From DATGFK01 sp040007395 (GTDB taxonomy: Bacteria > Chloroflexota > Anaerolineae > Aggregatilineales > UBA2796), in assembly GCA_040007395.1 (NCBI GenBank), contig JBDTVG010000177.1, positions 1 to 61,028 on the forward strand: a stretch of DNA of 61,028 nucleotides, written 5' to 3'. The translations under genes and the position numbers were made by a program. Under the pieces are notes generated by a model. It ran no database searches, was not told the DNA's origin, and saw only the letters and a list, made by a program, of their open reading frames with translations. The stretch's first letter is position 1. Every line of letters begins with the position of its first letter. Of this stretch, positions 26,101 to 33,577 are shown piece after piece.

Positions 26101-27199
26101 ATGTTGACCAGCTTGCTGAACCAGTTGAAAACTATCGCCCAACACGTTGTCACGAGCTTGAAGGAGCGCCTCGCGCAATAGGCCCAGCCCATGAAGGAGA
26201 CACTGGTGGGCAGAGCTGTCAACGATGTGACCAAGGGTAAGGGCGAACTGATCGTCGAAAACGTGCTTTTGCGCCAACAACTGATTATCGTCAAGCGGCA
26301 GGTCAAACGACCACAATTGAAGGGACGTGACCGTCTGCTGCTGGATTCTTAGCGAGCATAGTCCGGGCGTGGCGCGAAGCATTGCTGCTGGGCGGGCATC
26401 GAGAGCTGTTTCGTCTGGTGTGGAAACGCAAGACGACGAAGCAAGGTCGCAAGTCGCGCATTCCGGCGGCAACCATTGCCCTGATCAGTCAGATAGCCAA
26501 GGAGAATCGTCTATGGGGCGCTGAACGGATCCAAGGCGAGCTGCGCAAACCCGGTATCAAGCTGGCTAAGCGAACCATCCAGCGTTATATGCGCGGCGCT
26601 CGTCCACCCCGTCCCAGTTCACAGACCGGGTCTACCTTCCTAAAAAATCATGCGACACAGGTTTGGGCCTGTGATTTCTTGTCGGTGAATGACTGGCGCT
26701 TTCGGCAGCTATATGCCTTCTTCATCATCGAACTCGGCTCGCGACGTGTTGTCCACGTGGGCGTGACCCGTCATCCCACCGATGCCTGGGCGGGGCAGCA
26801 ATGGCGCGAAGCTACGCCCTTCGAGACCCATCCGAAGTACTTAATTCGCGACAATGACAGTAAATTTGGACTACAATTTGCCCGCGTTGCCGCGGGGAGC
26901 GGCATCAAGATTCTAAAAACGCCGTATCGTGCCCCGAAAGCCAATTCATATTGCGAGCGATTTCTGGGCAGTGTGCGGCGGAATGCCTCGACCATTTTCT
27001 CGTCTTGGGAGCACGGCATCTCACCGGTATCCTCAAAGCGTATGTGACGTATTTCAATCATTTCCGTCCGCATCAGCGGATAGGACAGCACATCCCGGTT
27101 CCATCCTCAGAGGGGAACACTTCGAAACAGCGTGCTGGTCAAGTCCACTCCATTTTCATCCTAGGTGGTTTGCATCATCACTACCGACTGGCTGCCTGA
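26101..27199 (+). pseudogene. Decayed integrase-core (rve/DDE) transposase
   Basis: Integrase-type transposase broken by several lesions. Frame 1 starts MLTSLLNQLKTIAQHVV and meets TAG at 26179 (probably TGG originally), resumes as VENVLLRQQLIIVKRQVKRP, then shifts near 26346 into FLASIVRAWREALLLGGHRELFRLVWKRK. About 9 codons (a VQPDTLLRW-like segment) are missing there. The core continues with CDFLSVNDWRF, ELGSRRVVHVGVTRHPTDAW, IRDNDSKFG and APKANSYCERFLGSVRR. A one-base loss near 26978 shifts to ECLDHFLVLGARHLTGIL, FNHFRPHQRIGQHIPVP, ending GGLHHHYRLAA at 27199. The DDE core residues are mostly present but no intact protein can be made. Confidence 0.8.
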
Positions 27200-27266
27200 C
27201 GCAGGATTCTCGGCTCAGATACGTTAAGTAGCCGGCACAATGGTTGTAATATTCCACGTACTTGGT

Positions 27267-27305
27267 CGTTAGTATCTTCTACAGGGATCATTTATGATAC
27301 TAACG
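27267..27305. repeat. Perfect 10-bp inverted repeat before the small membrane protein gene
   Basis: CGTTAGTATC (27267-27276) and GATACTAACG (27296-27305) are exact reverse complements separated by 19 bases. The pair lies between the dead transposase and the gene at 27390. It may be an operator, an attenuator-like hairpin or a transposon-end scar. Confidence 0.45.
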
Positions 27306-27389
27306 CCCAGAGTAGCCTGACAAGCCGATCGGACGTAGTTTATCAACCCTACAAGTTTTTCAATCGCATAATTGCAGCGAATCTACTGT

Positions 27390-27656
27390 ATGCTGACTAA
27401 GATCAGGAGTCTAAACTTGATTATAACGGTGACGGAGACAACCCTATCGCTGGTCAAGATTTCGGCAGTTGCCAGCGGATTTGCATTCTTTACCATTTTG
27501 ACGTTGGCCATTTTGCTGGTGCAGCGCGAATTATTCCATGCAACCCAACGCCCCTCTGGACGTGCTTTACGACAGATCTTGATCATCGGAATTATTCCGC
27601 TGTTGATGATCTTTATTCTATTTGTAATTTTGAAGGTGGCGGAAGCACCGCACTAA
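27390..27656 (+). CDS. Small two-helix membrane protein, unknown function
   Basis: 88 residues starting ATG CTG ACT. Two hydrophobic segments, about residues 25-48 (ISAVASGFAFFTILTLAILLV) and 66-85 (ILIIGIIPLLMIFILFVILKV), are separated by a basic loop (QRELFHATQRPSGRALRQ). The membrane-protein-like composition favours a real gene. It is the only plus-strand candidate near the polysaccharide cluster and converges on the CPBP gene with a 4-base stop overlap. No ribosome site is obvious. I do not recognise the family. Confidence 0.55.
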   Translation: MLTKIRSLNLIITVTETTLSLVKISAVASGFAFFTILTLAILLVQRELFHATQRPSGRALRQILIIGIIPLLMIFILFVILKVAEAPH

Positions 27657-28540
27657 GTACGACTGAACCGCCTATTGACTACAGAAATGAGCAGGAGCAG
27701 TATCGCGGTTGCCAACCCAACTGCTGTCAGGATGAGTCCTGTCGACGTTGGCACAAGGGGCATGATCAAAAAAAACATGATATTGGTCAAGCCATGTGCA
27801 ATTGACACACCGATGATGCTCTGGGTTTTAGTAGCGATCCATGAAAAAAAGAGCGCGACGACAAAGGTAAATACACCGAGCGCCAACGATTTCTGACCCA
27901 CTTGTAACAAAGTATACATAATGGCAACATATAGGCCGTTGGCTGCGCCGATTACCTTCCGAGTTCCGTACAGCAGAATCCCGCGAAAGATCAATTCTTC
28001 CAGAAACCCAGTGCAAACGAACAAGATAACCGCCGGAACTGCCAGCGATTGCACCGTCAGGCTGTTTACCAAAGCAACGGGTTGGACAATCTGATAGCCG
28101 ACAAAGCCAAATGCGATCCCGACGAGGCCAATAATAAACTGTAAAAGTAATCCATGTGTCGTCAGACCAATCGCCTTCAAAGGCAGCTTAAGTACAATGC
28201 AGATAATAGCGACTGCCACAAACAGCGGAATACTGATAAGCACGTACCAGTAAATCGTAGCGATAGTCGCCAGTGGTAGGGACAATCCAACGATTCGGAT
28301 CAGCGGAATTAGGCTGACTGTCAGTAAAAATTGCGAAAGCGGCGTATCCCATGTAGCGGCTGAATGGACAAACAGCCCTAACATTACGCCGATGTAGACG
28401 ATAAATCCAACAGTAGGCGATCCAAAATCGAGAGACGCTTCCGCGATGGCGAACAGCACAAGATAGGTGAGAGCGATCAACGCTATTGAATAGCGAGTAC
28501 GGAGCTTTTCAGAGAGAGTGGCGGGCGATGACGTTTCCAT
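27653..28540 (-). CDS. CPBP-family intramembrane metalloprotease
   Basis: Integral membrane protein of 295 residues with about eight helices. It carries the CPBP (Abi) motifs: EELIFRG near residue 182 (EExxxR) and the His/Asn helix SIAHGLTNIMFF near 245. These glutamates and histidines form the metalloprotease active site in Rce1-type enzymes. In bacteria the family ranges from prenyl-protein proteases to bacteriocin self-immunity, so the substrate is unknown. It is the last gene of the minus-strand polysaccharide cluster, 21 bases behind the DUF1616 gene. Confidence 0.85.
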   Translation of the reverse strand: METSSPATLSEKLRTRYSIALIALTYLVLFAIAEASLDFGSPTVGFIVYIGVMLGLFVHSAATWDTPLSQFLLTVSLIPLIRIVGLSLPLATIATIYWYVLISIPLFVAVAIICIVLKLPLKAIGLTTHGLLLQFIIGLVGIAFGFVGYQIVQPVALVNSLTVQSLAVPAVILFVCTGFLEELIFRGILLYGTRKVIGAANGLYVAIMYTLLQVGQKSLALGVFTFVVALFFSWIATKTQSIIGVSIAHGLTNIMFFLIMPLVPTSTGLILTAVGLATAILLLLISVVNRRFSRT

Positions 28541-28561
28541 TAAGTCTTGTTTCTCGCGTTC

Positions 28562-29455
28562 CTAACTGGCTGGACGCACATTTACCCACAACTGCAAAAC
28601 ACGATAGGGTGACGCATAGCCTTCCCGTTCGAGAATAAATTCGACGCGCTGATGATCCCCTACATTCTGCATGGTAAAACTGATGCTTTTCTCAAATCGC
28701 TCATTATTGCCGAGATCAAGTGGCCCTAGTGGTTGCAACGTCTCAGCATCATGCCTAATGATAACCGAGTATTGCGCTGGCACACCTTCGCGATTCATGA
28801 TGCCCAAAACGACAGCCATCGGCTGCCCAACGATACCATCATTCGGATATGTTTCAGCCACATTTTCAGAGCCGAGGAGGTAGAACTCGGTTAACAATGT
28901 GCCAGTTTTGGGTATCAGCAGAATTGCTACCACAACCGTGATGATACAACCCAGCATCAGCACTAACAAGAAATAGAACAGCCGATTGGTGCGGTGTTGA
29001 CGGTGCCACCAGCCCCACCAATTTAGACTCAAGGTGAAGGAAGCCTGATCCGATTCGGGAAGCCCGCTACGGCGATGGAGCGCCACCACTGCTGCCACAA
29101 CCATAATGCTGCCCAAGCCAATGATAATAGGCCACAGTGTGATCTTCCAAGGCAGCAAACTCAAGATCACGCCGAGCAGCGGCAATATTGAGACGCTAAT
29201 TCCAAAGGACAACGCAATACGTTCAACCAAGCGTAGCGCCTTGCGCTGCGGGAATAGCGCTGCCTGAACCGTATACCCAGAAGCGAACGTTGCTAGAAAC
29301 AAGCTCAACGCGAGGCGGAGAATAACCAGCGGCGAGGCAAGTGATCCCTGACTGTCGTTGATAACCAGTGCAAGAAAAATTATCCCTGCCAGCAATAGCA
29401 GCAGCAACTCGTTATGTCGCCATCCGAGCCGCGTTTTAAGAGGTTGGTTATCCAT
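28562..29455 (-). CDS. DUF1616-like membrane protein
   Basis: 297 residues. N-terminal helices include LRLALSLFLATFASGYTVQAALFP followed by LVERIALSFGISVSILPLLG, the arrangement seen in DUF1616 proteins. A central charged loop and a further helix (LFYFLLVLMLGCIITVVVAILLIP) precede an extracytoplasmic beta-rich tail (LLTEFYLLGSENVAETYPNDGIVGQP). The tail resembles an Ig-like domain. DUF1616 proteins often accompany surface-glycan genes in archaea and Chloroflexota. Function unknown. 12 bases from the neighbouring glycosyltransferase. Confidence 0.75.
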   Translation of the reverse strand: MDNQPLKTRLGWRHNELLLLLLAGIIFLALVINDSQGSLASPLVILRLALSLFLATFASGYTVQAALFPQRKALRLVERIALSFGISVSILPLLGVILSLLPWKITLWPIIIGLGSIMVVAAVVALHRRSGLPESDQASFTLSLNWWGWWHRQHRTNRLFYFLLVLMLGCIITVVVAILLIPKTGTLLTEFYLLGSENVAETYPNDGIVGQPMAVVLGIMNREGVPAQYSVIIRHDAETLQPLGPLDLGNNERFEKSISFTMQNVGDHQRVEFILEREGYASPYRVLQLWVNVRPAS

Positions 29456-29467
29456 TATTCATAACAT

Positions 29468-30607
29468 TCATTGGCGCGCCACAGTGCGATAAACCTGCAA
29501 GGTTTCGATGGCAGTTCGTTCCCACGTAAATGCCTTTGCCTGCTGTAAACCTTTCTCGCTAAGGTTCTCCCCCAAAGTTTTATCAGCCAGCACGGTATGG
29601 ATTGCCTGTGCAATCGCTTGCACATCATATGGATCGACGGTCAAGGCGGCATCTCCCACCACTTCGGGCAACGACGTACTATTGGAGCATACCACGGGTG
29701 CGCCACAAGCCATCGCTTCAAGCGGGGTCAGCCCGAACCCCTCATAGAGCGACGGAAAGACAAAAACATCCGTGCCACTGTAGAGCGCGATCAGATCGCT
29801 ATCCGGCAGTCGCCCCAGAAAAACTACTCGATCGCGCAGATGCAGCGACTCGATGAGCCGATTCATCTCCTCTGTTTGCTGGTGGAAGCCAACAATAAGC
29901 AAGGGGCGCTGTTCACCGTCAGCACGCAAAAGTGCATAGGCTTTGATCAATCGTGGGAGATTGCGCCGTTTGTTCTGTGAACCTACCGAAAGCAGATAGC
30001 GCCGAGGGAGTTGATAGCGTGCCAACACCGCCTCAATCTGCGCGACGCTAACTCGTTGAAAATACGGAGGAACGCCTAATGGAACAACATGAACCTTCGA
30101 TGGCTCGATCTTGAAATAACGGATGATGTCGGCTTTTGAAGCGTGACTCACCGTGATCACGGCATTCACTTGGGGTAGGCAGCGCGGCAGCCAGTATCGA
30201 TAGATCAGCGTATCTAGCAGCGTATTGGTGCCGGGAAAAGCCCAAGTCAACACATCGTGGACGGTCACAACATTTGGTACATCGCCCGTGCCAAAGGCAA
30301 AAGGGGTTACGCCTGTCGGATCGTGGATAACATCAAACGCTTCATGCTGACTGGCTTGACGAACTAACAAACTGCCAAGTGTCAGAAAGGCGGGTAATAA
30401 ACGGCTGCCTCTCAGCGGGACAGATCGATAGCCTCGAAGTTCGGCTGCTGCCAACGCTTGCCCTGCGGTGAGCAACACTAAATCTGGCGCTGGTTGAAGT
30501 TGCACCAATGCGCGGATCAGTTCAACGGTATAGCGCGTGATACCTGTCAAGGGGCGATCCAGCCCATACGCTAGTAACCCGACGCATAGCCCATCAGAAT
30601 TACGCAT
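29468..30607 (-). CDS. Glycosyltransferase family 4
   Basis: Cytoplasmic GT-B transferase of 379 residues using a nucleotide sugar. N-terminal GITRYTVELIRAL acceptor-side loop; C-terminal nucleotide site VGSQNKRRNLPRLIKAYALLR and the E-x7-E motif in SLYEGFGLTPLEAMACGAPVV. Its start shares one base with the stop of the flippase gene (TGATG). Confidence 0.9.
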   Translation of the reverse strand: MRNSDGLCVGLLAYGLDRPLTGITRYTVELIRALVQLQPAPDLVLLTAGQALAAAELRGYRSVPLRGSRLLPAFLTLGSLLVRQASQHEAFDVIHDPTGVTPFAFGTGDVPNVVTVHDVLTWAFPGTNTLLDTLIYRYWLPRCLPQVNAVITVSHASKADIIRYFKIEPSKVHVVPLGVPPYFQRVSVAQIEAVLARYQLPRRYLLSVGSQNKRRNLPRLIKAYALLRADGEQRPLLIVGFHQQTEEMNRLIESLHLRDRVVFLGRLPDSDLIALYSGTDVFVFPSLYEGFGLTPLEAMACGAPVVCSNSTSLPEVVGDAALTVDPYDVQAIAQAIHTVLADKTLGENLSEKGLQQAKAFTWERTAIETLQVYRTVARQ

Positions 30608-31956
30608 CAGCGCCTGAGCCGATTAATTAAATTGCTTAATTTGAATGATCCGAAGCGCAACGGAATAATGAGAATACAGGCCATGACCGTTTGCCCGGTC
30701 AGCCAGCCCCAGCCGATGCCGACTAATCCCGCACTGCGCTCAAGCACTGCGCCTAACCCGACGCATAGTCCGACCAACACAAAAGTCACTCGGTTGAGTA
30801 TGGCAATCTGTTTGGTCACTTGCTTGGAAGTCAGGTACACGCTGTTGACCGCACCGGGGACAGTGGCAAGCACAAAGAGACGCAGCACATCCACGCCATT
30901 CGCCGCATACACCGTACCAAAAATCCCCAGAATATACGGCGCACCGATCCACAGCACCACGAGAATTGGTGTCAATAAGGCCAGATTGGTATTCAGTGAA
31001 GACCCGATACGCTTGGCTAGATTGGCTTCGTCATGCGAAGCATCAATGAGCAGTGTCAGGGAGATCGCGTTAGGGATAATCAACATCAGGTTGACAAACA
31101 GCCACGCCACGCCGAAATAGGCGTTTGACGCGCTACCTAAGCCATTAAAGATGATCAATGGAAAGACAAACGATGGCAAACTCCACAGGAGATTGAACAC
31201 TTGATTGCCTAGCGAATAGGTAAACATGCCACGAATGGCGGGCAGGTCAAAGCGTAAATGCGCGTTGGCGAGTCGGAAGTAGCGCGGGATAATCCAGAAT
31301 AGCAGAATCGTCAGCAACGCCAGCGGATACAAAGTCGAGCCGATCAAACTGGCGACTCCACCTGCAACAGGCAGCACAAGCAGCGCAATCAACCGGGTGA
31401 GGCTCAGGAACAAAGACTTGGCAAACATCGCTGGCGATTGACGTTCCGCCTGTAACACCGACTCTTGAATATTGCTGGAAGCCGAGATAATCGTCAAGGC
31501 AAGGAAACTCATCGCATAGCCCGCCGCAAAAGGCACTTTCAGAAAATCCGGTGCCCAAATACTACGACCTAACAGAAAGCCGATTGAAAATACAAGCGCT
31601 AGAACAATCGACACCAGTTGCGAAAAGGTGCTGAGCATCGCTTTGCGCTGTGGATCGGCCTGTGGCGTAAAACGCACAATGCCCGTTGAAAGGCCAAGAT
31701 TCGCGATCCCAGAGAGGAAGGCCGCCGTCGAAAGTGCTACCCCAGCACTACCGACGACACTGGGCGCATACAGCAGCGTCACTAGTTTCCAGTAGATAAA
31801 GCCCGATCCCGATACAGTTGCCGTGCTTGCCATGAAAAAGATCAAGTCGCGATAAAAACCGGGGTGACGGGCAAAGTCCACGATGAACCGTCGCGCCTTG
31901 ATTACAAGACTCGTCGGGCTGATGGGGATTGGCGCGATAATGTCGGCTTCGTTCAT
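30607..31956 (-). CDS. Wzx-type polysaccharide flippase
   Basis: Polytopic protein of 449 residues with 12-14 predicted helices in the MOP exporter superfamily arrangement. Segments such as GFIYWKLVTLLYAPSVVGSAGVALSTAAFLSGIANLGLSTGIVRF match the N-terminus of oligosaccharide flippases. It would move lipid-linked repeat units across the membrane. Gap of 19 bases to the next upstream gene. No Wzy-like polymerase is certain, but the neighbouring 533-residue protein could fill such a role. Confidence 0.85.
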   Translation of the reverse strand: MNEADIIAPIPISPTSLVIKARRFIVDFARHPGFYRDLIFFMASTATVSGSGFIYWKLVTLLYAPSVVGSAGVALSTAAFLSGIANLGLSTGIVRFTPQADPQRKAMLSTFSQLVSIVLALVFSIGFLLGRSIWAPDFLKVPFAAGYAMSFLALTIISASSNIQESVLQAERQSPAMFAKSLFLSLTRLIALLVLPVAGGVASLIGSTLYPLALLTILLFWIIPRYFRLANAHLRFDLPAIRGMFTYSLGNQVFNLLWSLPSFVFPLIIFNGLGSASNAYFGVAWLFVNLMLIIPNAISLTLLIDASHDEANLAKRIGSSLNTNLALLTPILVVLWIGAPYILGIFGTVYAANGVDVLRLFVLATVPGAVNSVYLTSKQVTKQIAILNRVTFVLVGLCVGLGAVLERSAGLVGIGWGWLTGQTVMACILIIPLRFGSFKLSNLINRLRR

Positions 31957-31975
31957 GATCTATCTTGCTATCTCC

Positions 31976-33577
31976 CTATCTCCCGGTCAAGTAAAGTTGG
32001 GTGCTGCCATTGTCATAGATTCGGTTTGCGCTTGTGACATCGGGGAATGCCTCTCGTAGCCGTGATGTTTGCGCCTGTGTCACGGGCGAACTCAGCACGT
32101 AGTTAAAGCGTTCCGTCGGTGAGCTAACGACTGGTACAGAAGCACGGTTTTGCCCCCAGAAATTGTTCAGCCAGAGTTCCCCTATCCGAAAATCTGGCCC
32201 CGCCCAGACACGCGGAGTTCGCAGCCCGTTATCGCGAGTCATCAGTGAGATATGGCTATTCAGCCACTCGACACTTTGGGCTTCGGCGGGCGCATAAAAC
32301 AGCCACGTATTCGACAGTAGTGGCTCCGAGGTACTTTTGAGCAAGGCCATCGTGGTAAACATAACCATCACAATGCACAGGGTAAAAACCATCCGCAGAT
32401 ACCCACGCCGTACCAACAGCCACCGCAAGATCGACAGAAACGTGTAGGCAGCAAAAGGCGCTGCAATGAGGATAGTTAGCGGGGCTAGGCGAATTTGCAA
32501 ATTGTTGAAACTTCCGCTGGAACTGCTCAGATCGCTAACAATAGAGAACGCATTCTGAACAGCGAAGGCGGGCAGCAGAATGATCAGCCAGAACAAGGCC
32601 GTCGAGATATGGTCGAGTATTCGGGTGCGGCGAAAGATCTGCCATGCCAAATACAGCCAGCCCAACGCGGCAAGCCCCAACACGAAAAAGTCAAAGAGGC
32701 GCAGGAACAACCATGAGAACGGGATGATCCATGCCCAGTCCGCAGACGAGTAGACTAACCCGGATGACTCGCTGCGGTGGGGCGATAAAAACAATAGGAG
32801 GCGGTCAAGCAGATTGCGTGTTTGCGACACAAACCCGACGGACGGTGGATAAATGAAAAATACGATTAAGATCACGAAGATAAAGCACACGGCAGCAAGA
32901 TAAATGAGCCATGTTACTCGGATGCCCCTTAATGTGGTACTTCGGGTCAATAGCATCCAGCCAATCACTGCCAGAATTAACGTGGCGATGAAAGACGAAG
33001 AAAAGAAGACGTTCGTTGATGCCAATCCGAACATGGCAAGGTAATAGACCAGCGCGAGTCCAGCACGCCACGCCATCGACTCGAAAGCGGTTAGGGCTAG
33101 CCCAATTGCCATTAACGCCACGAGGATAAAAATAAAGATAAGCTTCTCGTGCGTCCCTCGGTTGGTCGTGAACAGCAGATCGGCTTGCAAGCCCAAAAAG
33201 GTCGCCGCTAACCCGGCAATTGGTGCGTTATTCAGCGCACGATAGTAGAAAGCAAAAGCAATGAGCGTTACGACTAAGCCCATGAAGGGGAAGATCCACA
33301 ATTGGAGGAAATTCACATCAACGGCGGAAAGCTGCGCCACAATTGCCGCATAAACTTGATAGCCAAAACCATTAGAGTAAGTCCGTCCGGTGTCTGAATA
33401 CAATAGCCCGCTATTGAGTGTCGCCAGAATCGTAGAGGTTGTGCGCGAAGTATCCCCTTCGATCCAATACCCGCTGTAGCGACCAATCCAATATAAGGTC
33501 AGCAGCAATCGAATGGTCAAGGCTGCTATCAATGGCAAGAGGACAACATCAGGCTTTGATCTAGTCTGAGTTAACAT
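31976..33577 (-). CDS. Large polytopic membrane protein, possible GT-C enzyme or polymerase
   Basis: 533 residues with about 11-12 transmembrane helices and a C-terminal soluble tail (from about residue 415, WLFYAPAEAQSVEWLNSHISL). The first extracytoplasmic loop contains Asp/Glu (GYWIEGDTSRTTSTIL), where GT-C glycosyltransferases have their catalytic acid. I cannot assign it to a named family. Given its neighbours, a lipid-linked-sugar-dependent glycosyltransferase or repeat-unit polymerase is the leading guess. It overlaps the secreted-protein gene by 17 bases. Confidence 0.7.
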   Translation of the reverse strand: MLTQTRSKPDVVLLPLIAALTIRLLLTLYWIGRYSGYWIEGDTSRTTSTILATLNSGLLYSDTGRTYSNGFGYQVYAAIVAQLSAVDVNFLQLWIFPFMGLVVTLIAFAFYYRALNNAPIAGLAATFLGLQADLLFTTNRGTHEKLIFIFILVALMAIGLALTAFESMAWRAGLALVYYLAMFGLASTNVFFSSSFIATLILAVIGWMLLTRSTTLRGIRVTWLIYLAAVCFIFVILIVFFIYPPSVGFVSQTRNLLDRLLLFLSPHRSESSGLVYSSADWAWIIPFSWLFLRLFDFFVLGLAALGWLYLAWQIFRRTRILDHISTALFWLIILLPAFAVQNAFSIVSDLSSSSGSFNNLQIRLAPLTILIAAPFAAYTFLSILRWLLVRRGYLRMVFTLCIVMVMFTTMALLKSTSEPLLSNTWLFYAPAEAQSVEWLNSHISLMTRDNGLRTPRVWAGPDFRIGELWLNNFWGQNRASVPVVSSPTERFNYVLSSPVTQAQTSRLREAFPDVTSANRIYDNGSTQLYLTGR

